Shown here one piece after another: positions 25,771 through 34,351 of a stretch of DNA of 63,433 nt. The stretch covers positions 1 to 63,433 of the forward strand of contig JBEEGH010000021.1 of NCBI GenBank assembly GCA_041166745.1, in the 5' to 3' direction. The notes under the pieces were generated by a model. The model saw only the letters and a list, made by a program, of their open reading frames with translations, had not been told where the DNA came from and did no database searches. How positions within the stretch are numbered: the stretch's first letter is position 1; each line of letters starts with the position of its first letter. The stretch is from DASUCS01 sp041166745. Its GTDB lineage: Bacteria > Actinomycetota > Acidimicrobiia > Acidimicrobiales > JACDCH01. Made by a program: the position numbers and the translations under genes.

Positions 25771-28385
25771 CGTGGGTGCGTGGCGCGATCGGGCGACGCG
25801 CCGGACGATCCGTCGCCGAGGCAATCGGCATCGCGATTGCTGTCGCGCTCGTGGTGGCGATCGGCTCGTTCCTCGGGGTGGCGAAGCGCACCATGACGGC
25901 GCGTTCGGTCGAGCACGTAGCTGTCGACTGGCAAGTCGAAGCGCAACCCGGCGCTGACCCGCAGGCCGCAGTCGACACCGTGCGGTCACAACCCGGCGTG
26001 GCTTCCGCCCTCCCCGTCGACTTTGCGTCGACGGCGGGAATGAGCGCGACCACAGCAACGACGACGCAGACCACAGGGGCCGGCGTCGTGATCGGCATCC
26101 CGTCGGACTACGCGCAACAATTCCCCGGGGAGTTGCGACTCCTGACGGGCTCGGCCGGTGGAGCACTGTTGGCGCAACAGACCGCGTCCAACCTGCACGC
26201 CACACCGGGCACGGTCGTGGTGATCAGCCGAACCGGCTTCCCCGACGTACCGATCACGATCGCCGGAGTCGTCGAAGTCCCGCAAGCCGACTCGCTGTTC
26301 CAGAAGGTCGGCGCACCTCCGCAATCACAATCGCAAGCACCGCCGGACAACGTGGTGCTGCTCCCGAGCGCTCAGTGGCACACGCTGTTCGATCCGGTCG
26401 CGGCGGCCCGACCGGACCTTGTCCACCACCAGGTGCACGTTCGGCTCGATCGCCACATCCCGACCGACCCGGCCGCGGCCTTTGATGCGGTCACCGGGGC
26501 GGCGCGAAACCTCGAGGTCCGGTCGGCCGGCACTGTCGTCGTCGGCAACAACATCGGTGCCGCCCTCGACGGCGCGCGGCAGGACGCGCTGTACGCCCAG
26601 GTGCTGTTCGTGTTTCTCGGTCTCCCCGGAGCGGCACTCGCCGTTCTGATCGCCTCCACCATCGCCGCGTCAGGCAATGATCGCCGCCGCGCTGAACACG
26701 CTTTGCTCCGTGCGCGCGGGGCCACGCCTGTCACGGTGACCTGGTTGGCCACGATCGAGGCGGCGTGCATCGGCGCCATCGCATCGATCGCGGGCGTGCT
26801 GATCGGGAGCATCGCAGCCAATGCCTTTTCGCTCGCTTGGAGCGCGATCGCTCTGAGCGGCGGCATCTTGATCGCGGTGGCGACCATCGCCGGGCCGTTG
26901 TGGCGCGACGCCCGGCGAATCACCGTGGCCGAGGGGCGTTCGCAGCCTGACCGGGTCTGGCGTCATCGCATCCGGGTGCCGCTCGCAATGGCGCTGCTCG
27001 CCGCGAGCGCCGTGGTCTTCAACCGCACGAGCTCTCAGGGCTACAACCTCGTGCTCGCCCCCGAGGGAGTGAGCGCGATTTCAGTCAGCTACTGGGCCTT
27101 CCTCGGGCCGGCGCTGTTGTGGTTGGGCGCGGCTCTCCTCATCTCCGAGCTCGCTCTGGTCGCGTTGCGGCGAGCTCGGCGGTTGACGAGCCGCCTGCTT
27201 CGCCCCATGGCCGGCGAGTTGGCCCCCACCGTGGCGGCCAGTATGCGGCGGCAGCGGCGGCTGCTCGCCCGCGGCGTGGTGCTCGTCGCGCTCACCATCG
27301 CGTTCGCGGTGTCGACCGCAGGGTTCAACGAGACCTACCAACAGCAAGCTCACGTCGACGCGCTGCTCACGAACGGCGCGGACGTCACGGTCACCTCCGT
27401 CTCCCGATCGGGCCTGTCTGCCGATCTCGTCGCGCGCGTGCACACGAGCGACGGCGTCGGGAGCGTCGAACCTCTCGCCCACCGCTACGCGTACGTCGGC
27501 ACCGACCTCCAAGATCTGTACGGCGTGCGCCCCGACACCATCGGCGCCGCCACCGGGCTGCAAGACGCGTACTTCTCCGGAGGAACGGCGCACGATCTCC
27601 TCGCCCGGTTGGCCGCGACTCCCGACGGAGTGTTGGTGAGCGCCGAGACCGTGAAGGATTTTCAACTCCAGACTGGCGACCAGCTCATCCTGCGACTCGA
27701 GAGCCGCACCGGCGGCGAGCCCGTGCCGGTGACGTTTCATTACATCGGCGTCGCCAAGGAGTTCCCCACCGCGCCTCGAGACAGCTTCCTCGTGGCGAAT
27801 GCGGAGTACGTCTCGCGTTCGACTGGGAACACTGCAGTCGACACCCTGCTGGTCTCCACGACCGGCTCACCGCGGAGCGTCGCCGACGGCATCAGGAGCA
27901 TCACCGGAACGGACGCGACCGTTTCGGATCTCACGACGACGCGTCAGATCGTGGGCTCCTCGCTGACTGCGGTCGACCTCGGCGGCCTCACTCGCATCGA
28001 GCTCGGCTTCGCCCTCGTGCTCGTGATGGTGGCCACTGGCCTCGTCCTCGCACTCGGCGTGGCCGAGCGGCGACGCACGTTTGCGATCGCCTCGGCGTTG
28101 GGCGCCCGCACGCGACACATCGCCAGCTTCGTCTGGTCGGAGTCGGCGTACGTGACGCTGGCCGGTCTCCTGCTCGGCGTCATCCTGGCGTGGACCCTCA
28201 CCCACATGCTGATCGCCGTGCTGACCGGCGTGTTCGACCCCGCGCCCGAACGCGCCGCCGTTCCCTGGCCCTACCTGTGGACTCTGCTGGCCGTGGCGAT
28301 CAGCGCCGTCGTCGTTGCGAGCGCGATCGCGATCCGGTTGGCGCGTCGCGCGCCGTTGAGCGCGCTTCGAGACAATGCCTGGTGA
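25758..28385 (+). CDS. FtsX-family ABC permease (large, two FtsX-like halves)
   Basis: Permease of 875 aa with an N-terminal TM (AIGIAIAVALVVAIGSFLGV), a long extracytoplasmic domain, a TM cluster near 280-400, a second N-terminal-like TM with another large external domain, and a final three-TM FtsX block (ELGFALVLVMVATGLVLALG, ASALGARTRHIASFVWSESA). The last block carries the family's A-x-G-A-x-x-x-x-I coupling-helix pattern. ATG at 25758 overlaps the second ATPase. Likely acts on envelope substrates or transmits signals, as other FtsX-type systems do. Confidence 0.85.
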   Translation: MLSLTWVRGAIGRRAGRSVAEAIGIAIAVALVVAIGSFLGVAKRTMTARSVEHVAVDWQVEAQPGADPQAAVDTVRSQPGVASALPVDFASTAGMSATTATTTQTTGAGVVIGIPSDYAQQFPGELRLLTGSAGGALLAQQTASNLHATPGTVVVISRTGFPDVPITIAGVVEVPQADSLFQKVGAPPQSQSQAPPDNVVLLPSAQWHTLFDPVAAARPDLVHHQVHVRLDRHIPTDPAAAFDAVTGAARNLEVRSAGTVVVGNNIGAALDGARQDALYAQVLFVFLGLPGAALAVLIASTIAASGNDRRRAEHALLRARGATPVTVTWLATIEAACIGAIASIAGVLIGSIAANAFSLAWSAIALSGGILIAVATIAGPLWRDARRITVAEGRSQPDRVWRHRIRVPLAMALLAASAVVFNRTSSQGYNLVLAPEGVSAISVSYWAFLGPALLWLGAALLISELALVALRRARRLTSRLLRPMAGELAPTVAASMRRQRRLLARGVVLVALTIAFAVSTAGFNETYQQQAHVDALLTNGADVTVTSVSRSGLSADLVARVHTSDGVGSVEPLAHRYAYVGTDLQDLYGVRPDTIGAATGLQDAYFSGGTAHDLLARLAATPDGVLVSAETVKDFQLQTGDQLILRLESRTGGEPVPVTFHYIGVAKEFPTAPRDSFLVANAEYVSRSTGNTAVDTLLVSTTGSPRSVADGIRSITGTDATVSDLTTTRQIVGSSLTAVDLGGLTRIELGFALVLVMVATGLVLALGVAERRRTFAIASALGARTRHIASFVWSESAYVTLAGLLLGVILAWTLTHMLIAVLTGVFDPAPERAAVPWPYLWTLLAVAISAVVVASAIAIRLARRAPLSALRDNAW

Positions 28386-28430
28386 TCCTACGACCGACCT
28401 GGCTGGCCCGCCCGCTGCGTCGCTGAGGTA

Positions 28431-29228
28431 TCAGCCGAGTGTGCAGTACGACGGCAGCACTGGCTGCGTCGCTGCGGGATCGGCCGTGGAGACCGTCCAC
28501 TCCTCGTTGCAGTGGTAGTCGAACGACGGGTCGTGGCTGAACGTGGCGTCGGCGGTGGAGGTGTACGTGACGCCGTCCGGCCCCACCGACACCTGGTCGG
28601 AGTTGGAGTCCTGGACGCCGCCGGTCGTGTCCGAACCTGACCTGGCTCGGGTGACCGTGACGCCGTTCTCGCCGACGGAGGCGGTGCTCGATGAGTCGTT
28701 CGCCGTCGAGTAGTACCAACCAGACTGATCGCCCTCGCGGCTCTGCCCTCGACACGAGTCGCTCACCGTCGGACCGCCATCGGTTCCCACGTCAGTCACG
28801 CAGGAGTTGTACCGCTGCCCTCGATTGCCTTCCGGAAAGTCGTCGTCGCAGGACTCGCTGCGCTGGGTCTCCAGACCGTCGTGGTCGACGTACACCTCGA
28901 CGGCGCGCCGATCGTTCCGGTCACAGCCAGTGTCGGCCAACGCATCGTTCAACCCGCCGATGGGCGGTGCTGCCGTCTGGACACACAGCCGCTCCCAATC
29001 GGTCTGCCAGTGCGTCTCGGACACCGCCGCGCCACCACCTAGGGCACCCGCGCCCGCATCCGTCAAGCTCTGGCAACGGGCCTCCGGCGGCGCCGCCGGC
29101 TCGTCAGCCAAGGCTCGCGGCGCGGCCAACAACATGGCGAACAGAAAGACGCCCGAGGTGAGTGGCCCCCACCGCTTCACGCAGCCCACGGCGTAGTACT
29201 TCGACCCTGAGTGCCCGAATCCTCCCAT
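28431..29228 (-). CDS. Secreted Cys-containing protein, unknown function
   Basis: Not recognised. After a hydrophobic export signal (SGVFLFAMLLAAPRALA) the protein is rich in Asp, Ser, Thr and Gly with many spaced Cys (ARCQS, ERLCVQ, TGCDR, ESCDDD, NSCVTD, DSCRG, YHCNE, SYCTL), suggesting disulfide-bonded surface or secreted structure. The start is uncertain: ATG at 29228 is given, but the GTGs at 29189 or 29180 would put a basic residue directly before the signal. No clear ribosome-binding site. It stands alone between an FtsX gene and glnA1. Confidence 0.55.
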   Translation of the reverse strand: MGGFGHSGSKYYAVGCVKRWGPLTSGVFLFAMLLAAPRALADEPAAPPEARCQSLTDAGAGALGGGAAVSETHWQTDWERLCVQTAAPPIGGLNDALADTGCDRNDRRAVEVYVDHDGLETQRSESCDDDFPEGNRGQRYNSCVTDVGTDGGPTVSDSCRGQSREGDQSGWYYSTANDSSSTASVGENGVTVTRARSGSDTTGGVQDSNSDQVSVGPDGVTYTSTADATFSHDPSFDYHCNEEWTVSTADPAATQPVLPSYCTLG

Positions 29229-29281
29229 TTTGCGTGGGCAGACGCGAGCCGAGGGTCGAGGGCCGCACTCGCCGCCGTTCG

Positions 29282-30709
29282 CTAGATGTCGTAGTACAGC
29301 GCGAACTCGTAGGGATGCGGACGTAGGCGCACGGCGTCGATCTCCGTTGTGCGCTTGTAGTCGATCCACGTCTCGATGAGGTCGTCGGTGAAGACGCCAC
29401 CGACCTTCAAGAAGGCGTTGTCGTCCTCGAGCGCCAGCAGCGCGGCGTCGAGCGAGCTCGGGACCTGCGGCACCTTCGCGAGCTCCTCGGGTGGGAGGTC
29501 GTACAGGTCCTTGTCGACGGGCGGAGGCGGCTCAGTGCGGTTGTTGATGCCGTCGAGGCCGGCCTGCAACATCGCGGAGAACGCGAGATACGGGTTGCAC
29601 GACGGATCGGGGCAGCGGAACTCGAGCCGCTTGGCCTTCGGGCTCTTCGAGTACAGCGGGATGCGCACCGACGCGGAACGGTTGCGCTGCGAGTACACGA
29701 GGTTGACCGGGGCTTCGTAGCCGGGCACGAGCCGCTTGTAGGAGTTCGTCGTCGGCGCGGCGAACGCGAGGATCGCCGGCGCATGCGCGAGCAATCCGCC
29801 GATGTACCAGCGCGCCATGTCGGACAAGCCGGCGTAGCCCGCTTCGTCGAAGAACAGCGGCTCGCCGCCCTTCCACAACGACTGGTGGCAGTGCATACCC
29901 GAACCGTTGTCCTGGAAGATCGGCTTCGGCATGAACGTGGCCGACTTGCCCGCGGCCCACGCCACGTTCTTGACGACGTACTTGTAGAGCATCAGCTTGT
30001 CGGCCATTCGCAGCAGCGTGTCGAAGCGCATGTCGATCTCGGCTTGGCCGGCGGTACCAACCTCGTGGTGCTGGATCTCGACCTCGATACCGAGCCGCTC
30101 CATGGTGAGGATCATCTCGGAGCGCAGGTCTTGGTACTGGTCCATCGGCGGGACGGGGAAGTACCCCTCCTTGTACCGGATCTTGTAGCCGAGGTTCTTC
30201 CCGCCCTCATCGCGCGCGGTGTTCCACGCCGCTTCGATCGAATCGACCGAGTGTGATGCGGAGTGTTGGTCGTAGTGGAAGCGCACGTCGTCGAAGATGA
30301 AGAACTCGGCCTCGGGCCCGAAGTAGCACGTGTCGGCGAGGCCGGTGGAGACGAGATGGTCTTCGGCCTTCTTCGCGACGTAGCGCGGATCGCGCGAGTA
30401 CGGCTCGAGCGTGATCGGATCGCGCACGAAGCAGTTGATGTTCAACGTGCGGTGCGTGCGGAACGGATCGATCACGACCGTGTTGGGGTCGGGCACGAGG
30501 ATCATGTCCGACTCCTGGATCTCCTGGAAGCCGCGGATCGACGAACCGTCGAAGCCGAGCCCCTCCTCGAAGGCGTCGGCGCTCAGCTCGTGCGCCGGCG
30601 ACGAGAAGTGCTGCATCAAGCCGGGAAGGTCGCAGAAGCGAAAATCGACGATGTCGATGGCTTCGTCCCGGATCAGTCCGAGCACCTCGTCAGGTGTGCG
30701 TTCCTGCAC
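29282..30709 (-). CDS. glnA1: Glutamine synthetase type I, beta (adenylylatable)
   Basis: Forms glutamine from glutamate and ammonia using ATP; dodecameric GSI. Family motifs are GFDGSSIRGFQEIQESDM (Asp50-loop region), GPEAEFFIF (metal Glu), NGSGMHCHQS and the KRLEFRCPDPSCNPYLAF ATP/glutamate segment. DLYDLPPEE contains Tyr403, the position adenylylated by GlnE in the beta subtype, matching the glnE gene at 10607. At 475 aa it is normal length. GTG start at 30709 with GAGGAGGGA upstream. It lies downstream of GSII on the same strand, separated by a hairpin. Confidence 0.95.
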   Translation of the reverse strand: MQERTPDEVLGLIRDEAIDIVDFRFCDLPGLMQHFSSPAHELSADAFEEGLGFDGSSIRGFQEIQESDMILVPDPNTVVIDPFRTHRTLNINCFVRDPITLEPYSRDPRYVAKKAEDHLVSTGLADTCYFGPEAEFFIFDDVRFHYDQHSASHSVDSIEAAWNTARDEGGKNLGYKIRYKEGYFPVPPMDQYQDLRSEMILTMERLGIEVEIQHHEVGTAGQAEIDMRFDTLLRMADKLMLYKYVVKNVAWAAGKSATFMPKPIFQDNGSGMHCHQSLWKGGEPLFFDEAGYAGLSDMARWYIGGLLAHAPAILAFAAPTTNSYKRLVPGYEAPVNLVYSQRNRSASVRIPLYSKSPKAKRLEFRCPDPSCNPYLAFSAMLQAGLDGINNRTEPPPPVDKDLYDLPPEELAKVPQVPSSLDAALLALEDDNAFLKVGGVFTDDLIETWIDYKRTTEIDAVRLRPHPYEFALYYDI

Positions 30710-30789
30710 GGTCCCTCCTCTGTGTCGCCCAATCGAGCCAGCACGCCGTCACGGCGCGGTCGATGACTCGGGCAACCTACTCATCCATC

Positions 30790-30814
30790 GGGGCGGCCGC
30801 TCGGCGACCGCCCC
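30790..30814 (-). terminator. Hairpin downstream of GSII
   Basis: GGGGCGG (30790-30796) pairs with CCGCCCC (30808-30814), 14 nt past the GSII stop on the minus strand. It would separate GSII from glnA1 transcription at least in part. Confidence 0.55.
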
Positions 30815-30827
30815 TCCGGACAAACCT

Positions 30828-31856
30828 CTAGTTCTGCAGCTCGTGCTCGAGCGCCGCGCAGCAGGTGCTGACGATCATCCGAGTCACTTCGTACGGGTCG
30901 CAGTTGGCGTTCGGGCGACGGTCTTCGATGTAGCCCTTCTTGTCCTGCGCCACCTGCCACGGGATGCGGACCGATGCGCCGCGATCGGACACGCCGTAGT
31001 TGAACTCGTTCCACGGGGCGGTCTCGTGCAGGCCGGTGAGACGGCTCTCGATGCCGAAGCCGTACACCTTCACGTGCTCGAGGGGATTCTGGGCCAACGC
31101 CTCGCACGCGGTGATGATCGGGTCGTAGCCCTCGCGCATCGCCTTCGTCGAGAAGTTCGTGTGCGCACCGGCGCCGTTCCAGTCGCCCATGACGGGCTTG
31201 GGCGACAACGTGGCCGACACGCCGAAATCCTCGGCGGTGCGGTAGAGCAGCCAGCGGGCCAGCCACAGTTGATCGGAGACCTCGAGGGGCCCGACCGGTC
31301 CGACTTGGAACTCCCATTGGCCGGGCATGACCTCGGCGTTGATGCCTGAGATCGCGAGGCCGGCCGCAAGACAGTTCTCGAGATGCTTCTCGACCACCGG
31401 GCGCCCGAAGATCTCGTCGTTGCCGACGCCGCAGTAGTAGCCGCCCTGCGGAGCGGGGTACCCGGCCTCAGGGAAGCCGAGGGGACGGCTGCCGGCGAAG
31501 AACGTGTACTCCTGCTCGATGCCGAACAGCGCCTCCTGGGCCGCGTACTTCTCGGCCACCGGACGCAGGAGGGCCCTCGTGTTGGTGGTGTGCGGGCTCA
31601 TGTCGGTGAGCAGCACCTCGCACAGCACCAGGAGGTGATCGCCGCCGCGGATGGGGTCAGGAACCGCGAACACCGGCTGCAGCACGCAGTCGGAGGCACT
31701 GCCGGGCGCCTGGTTGGTGCTGGAGCCGTCGAAGCCCCAGATGGGCAGTTCAGCGGCCTTGGAGAGGGGCTTGCCGTCCAGCACCTTGGTCTTGGACCGC
31801 AGCTTGGCGGTCGGCTCGGTGCCGTCGATCCAGATGTACTCGGCCAGATAGGTCAT
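30828..31856 (-). CDS. glnII: Glutamine synthetase type II (eukaryote-type)
   Basis: GSII-class enzyme, same reaction as GSI but a different, shorter (342 aa) subunit, known in Streptomyces, Frankia and rhizobia and not controlled by adenylylation. Diagnostic pieces are AEYIWIDG, WGFDGSSTNQAPG, FGIEQEYTFF, PGQWEFQVGP, GDWNGAGAHTNFST and EDRRPNANCDPYEVTRM. ATG at 31856 with AAGGAA upstream. Divergent from the alpha-type GSI gene at 31999. Confidence 0.95.
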   Translation of the reverse strand: MTYLAEYIWIDGTEPTAKLRSKTKVLDGKPLSKAAELPIWGFDGSSTNQAPGSASDCVLQPVFAVPDPIRGGDHLLVLCEVLLTDMSPHTTNTRALLRPVAEKYAAQEALFGIEQEYTFFAGSRPLGFPEAGYPAPQGGYYCGVGNDEIFGRPVVEKHLENCLAAGLAISGINAEVMPGQWEFQVGPVGPLEVSDQLWLARWLLYRTAEDFGVSATLSPKPVMGDWNGAGAHTNFSTKAMREGYDPIITACEALAQNPLEHVKVYGFGIESRLTGLHETAPWNEFNYGVSDRGASVRIPWQVAQDKKGYIEDRRPNANCDPYEVTRMIVSTCCAALEHELQN

Positions 31857-31927
31857 TGGATTCCTTGGTCTCGTCCGGGGTTAGGAGGAAGCTTGGAAGA
31901 GGCGCGTTGCCGCGTTGTTGCCCATTT

Positions 31928-31992
31928 GTGAACGGTGTGTGAAACGGAATGAACCGCCGGGGGGTTGCGCCCACCCACCATGTCAACATGTT
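31928..31992 (+). promoter_or_regulatory. Putative glnA2 promoter with possible GlnR half-sites
   Basis: A -35-like TTGCGC (31965-31970), 16-nt spacer and -10-like CATGTT (31987-31992) end 6 nt before the ATG at 31999, implying a leaderless transcript. Upstream lie GTGAAC (31928), GAAAC (31941) and GAAC (31951), which resemble the GTnAC/GAAAC half-sites of actinobacterial GlnR boxes but with spacing of 12 and 9 rather than the usual 11. The region also serves the divergent GSII gene. Confidence 0.35.
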
Positions 31993-31998
31993 CGGGTG

Positions 31999-33333
31999 AT
32001 GGAACGCCAACAGGACTACGTCCTGCGTACGGTCGAAGAACGGGGGGTGCGCCACATTCGCCTGTGGTTCACCGACGTTCTCGGCCAGTTGAAGTCGGTC
32101 GAGACCTCTCCCGCCGAGCTCGAAGCCGCCTTCGCCGAGGGGATGCAGTTCGACGGGTCGGCCATCGACGGCTTCAGCCGGGTGCAGGAGAGCGACGTAT
32201 TGGCCCTCCCCGACCCGAACAGCTTCGAGCTCCTGCCCTGGGGCACCGACGAGGCGCCGTCGGCGCGCATGTTCTGCGACATCGCCAATCTCGACGGCAC
32301 GCCGTTCGAAGGCGACCCACGCCAAGTGCTGAAGCGCAACCTCGATCGAGCGCGCGAGCGAGGCTTCACCTTCTACTCGGCGCCTGAAATGGAGTTCTTC
32401 TACTTCGCTCACTCCGATCCCAGCCGTCCGCTCGAACCACTCGACACGGCGTCGTACTTCGATCTCAACACCGCCGATCTCTCGAGCGACATCCGCAAGA
32501 AGACGATCCACACGCTCGAAGCGATGGGCATCCCCGTCGAGTACTCGCACCACGAAGACGCGCCGAGCCAGCACGAGATCGACCTGCGCTACACCGACGC
32601 CCTCACGATGGCCGACAACGTCATGACGTTCCGATTCGTCGTGAAGGAAGTCGCGCACGCGCACAACATCCATGCCACGTTCATGCCGAAGCCGCTGGAG
32701 ATCGTGCAGGGATCGGGGATGCACACGCACTTCTCGCTCTTCGAGGGCGACACCAACGCGTTCCACGATCCTGGCGATCCGAACGGGTTGTCGAAGCTGG
32801 CCCGCGGCTTCATCGCCGGCTTGCTCGTGCACGCGCGTGAGATCTCCGCGGTCACCAACCAGTGGGTGAACTCGTACAAGCGTCTGGTCGCCGGGTTCGA
32901 AGCACCCATCTACGTGTCGTGGGCGCGCAACAACCGATCAGTCGTTGTGAACGTTCCCCACGTGAAGAAGGGCAAGGCCGAGTCCACCCGCATCGAGTTC
33001 CGCGCCCCTGACCCGGCGTGCAATCCGTACCTCGCGTTCTCCGTCGTGCTGGCCGCGGGGCTGAAGGGCATCGAAGACAGCTACGAGTTGCCGACCGAGA
33101 CGACCGCGAATCTGTACGAGATGACGGACGAGGAGCGCATGGCCGAAGGCATCGGCATGTTGCCCGGATCATTGTCCGAGGCCGTTGACGTGATGGAGCG
33201 CTCCGAGCTGGTCGCCGAGGCGCTCGGCGAGCACGTGTTCGAATGGTTCCTGCGGAACAAGCGGGCCGAGTGGCGCGACTACAAGACGCAGATCACGCAG
33301 TTCGAACTGGATCGGTACTACCGGAACGTGTGA
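31999..33333 (+). CDS. glnA2: Glutamine synthetase type I, alpha-like (GlnA2-like)
   Basis: Third GS of the window, 444 aa. It carries QFDGSAIDGFSRVQESDV, APEMEFFYF, MPKPLEIVQGSGMHTHFS and RIEFRAPDPACNPYLAF. Near the C-terminus it has NLYEMTDEERMAEGIGMLP, the alpha-subtype sequence (as in mycobacterial GlnA2 or Bacillus GS) rather than the adenylylated LYDLPPEE loop, so GlnE control is not expected. The catalytic residues for ATP and glutamate appear present; relatives in this group can also glutamylate polyamines. ATG at 31999. The stop overlaps the ATG of the regulator gene by 1 nt. Confidence 0.88.
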   Translation: MERQQDYVLRTVEERGVRHIRLWFTDVLGQLKSVETSPAELEAAFAEGMQFDGSAIDGFSRVQESDVLALPDPNSFELLPWGTDEAPSARMFCDIANLDGTPFEGDPRQVLKRNLDRARERGFTFYSAPEMEFFYFAHSDPSRPLEPLDTASYFDLNTADLSSDIRKKTIHTLEAMGIPVEYSHHEDAPSQHEIDLRYTDALTMADNVMTFRFVVKEVAHAHNIHATFMPKPLEIVQGSGMHTHFSLFEGDTNAFHDPGDPNGLSKLARGFIAGLLVHAREISAVTNQWVNSYKRLVAGFEAPIYVSWARNNRSVVVNVPHVKKGKAESTRIEFRAPDPACNPYLAFSVVLAAGLKGIEDSYELPTETTANLYEMTDEERMAEGIGMLPGSLSEAVDVMERSELVAEALGEHVFEWFLRNKRAEWRDYKTQITQFELDRYYRNV

Positions 33334-34013
33334 TGGAACCGCTGCTGCTGTACCCCGATCCGCCTCCACCGGAGCTGGCCCAAGCACTCGACCTCGGCGG
33401 GTATCCGTGGAAGTCGGTGAGCGACGAGCTCACCGCTCAGCGCGCCGAGCCAGACGACGGCTGGGCCGGGGCCATCGTGTGCGCCGACATCGATCCCGAG
33501 GGCGCGTTCGCGTTGTGTCGTTCGCTGCGAAAGCGTGATCTTCCGCTCGAGCCGCTGTTGTTGCTCGTTTCGGGCGCGCAGCTGCACGATCTCGAGCTGC
33601 GTGACGATTTGTTCGACGACTTCTGCCTCGCGCCGTTCCATCCGCGCGAATTGGAAGCGCGCCTCAAGCATCTGTTCTGGCGAACCGGACGCGGCACTCG
33701 TCCCGAGCTCATCGAGTACGGCGAGCTCGTGCTCAATCTCGAGACGTATCAGGCCGCGTTCGCCACGAAGCCGCTCGATCTGACCTACATGGAGTACGAG
33801 CTCTTGAAGTTCCTCGCGTCACACCCCGGCAAGGTGTTCACGCGCGAGACGCTGCTGTCGCGCGTGTGGGGCTACGAGTACTACGGCGGCGCCCGCACAG
33901 TCGACGTCCACATCCGACGCCTGCGCGCCAAGCTCGGCGAGGAACACGCCAACCTGATTCAGACGGTTCGGTCGGTTGGCTACCGGTTCGGCCAGTCTCG
34001 CTGGGGTGTGTGA
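33333..34013 (+). CDS. glnR: GlnR-like atypical OmpR-family regulator
   Basis: Winged-helix regulator of 226 aa. The C-terminal domain (about 125-225) matches OmpR/GlnR DNA-binding domains: LDLTYMEYELLKFLASHPG, FTRETLLSRVWGYEYYGG, TVDVHIRRLRAKLG and TVRSVGYRFG. The N-terminal receiver-like domain lacks the usual acidic pair and the D-x-x-LP-x-x-G phosphorylation motif (AIVCADIDPEGAFALC instead), as in phosphorylation-independent GlnR. Overlap with glnA2 (TGATG) supports a nitrogen role. Probable targets are the neighbouring glnA genes and glnII. Confidence 0.78.
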   Translation: MEPLLLYPDPPPPELAQALDLGGYPWKSVSDELTAQRAEPDDGWAGAIVCADIDPEGAFALCRSLRKRDLPLEPLLLLVSGAQLHDLELRDDLFDDFCLAPFHPRELEARLKHLFWRTGRGTRPELIEYGELVLNLETYQAAFATKPLDLTYMEYELLKFLASHPGKVFTRETLLSRVWGYEYYGGARTVDVHIRRLRAKLGEEHANLIQTVRSVGYRFGQSRWGV

Positions 34014-34032
34014 CCAACCTGAGGGAGACAGG

Positions 34033-34056
34033 TCGGGCTAGGCCGAGCTAGCCCGA
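34033..34056 (+). terminator. Terminator hairpin after glnR
   Basis: TCGGGCTAG (34033-34041), loop GCCGAG, then CTAGCCCGA (34048-34056): a perfect 9-bp stem 19 nt after the glnR stop. Confidence 0.65.
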
Positions 34057-34124
34057 GCAAATGGCACGTCCGGGTCATGGACGTACACGCTCGTACGTTG
34101 CACGATGCGTGTGTGGAAACGGGG

Positions 34125-34283
34125 AAGGCGAGGGCAGCGACCGAATCGTGACCGCTCGCTGGGTGCGAGTCCGAACTACGGCGCTCGCCTTGTCTGAGTC
34201 CACAAACACCACCACTAACACTGCTCAAATCAAGGAAGCAACGTAGATGCGCTCCGGTGGACGCCGACCCCCCCGGAGCGCAT
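34125..34283 (+). ncRNA. Candidate structured RNA between glnR and cspA
   Basis: The 338-nt gap 34014-34351 has no convincing gene but much structure. AAGGCGAG (34125-34132) pairs with CTCGCCTT (34184-34191), enclosing CAGCGA (34135-34140) paired with TCGCTG (34156-34161). An A/C-rich, GC-poor single-stranded stretch (34199-34240) follows, and then a strong hairpin at 34247-34283. The glnR terminator lies before it, so an independent transcript would be needed. Not assigned to any family; the single C7 loop only loosely recalls 6C RNA. Orientation plus is a guess. Confidence 0.3.
34247..34283. terminator. Hairpin with C-rich loop, probable bidirectional terminator
   Basis: ATGCGCTCCGG (34247-34257) pairs perfectly with CCGGAGCGCAT (34273-34283); the loop includes a run of C that continues into the stem (34268-34274). 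On the plus strand TTGCGCGTTTT follows; on the minus strand it lies about 69 nt past the cspA stop. Confidence 0.6.
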
Positions 34284-34351
34284 TTGCGCGTTTTCCGACA
34301 CCATCTCACTCGCCCTTCGGACTCGCTCGAATGTGAGTGTCAGGCGGCGGT

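Noticed and set aside
31928..31954. Complete GlnR box upstream of glnA2
   Set aside because: Half-site-like words exist, but their spacing does not fit the 11-bp period, so only a weak possibility is noted with the promoter.
34125..34191. tRNA-like cloverleaf (7-bp acceptor and a T-arm-like GTGCGAGTCC)
   Set aside because: Only about 65 nt between the stem ends, no proper anticodon arm, and no TTCGA loop.
34061..34246. Possible 61-codon gene between glnR and cspA
   Set aside because: No ribosome-binding site, low-GC third positions at its end and overlap with the stems of the candidate RNA; no family resemblance.
34247..34333. 29-codon frame starting ATGCGCTCC after an AAGGA-like site
   Set aside because: The start codon lies inside the terminator hairpin and the product is Arg/Pro-rich without meaning.
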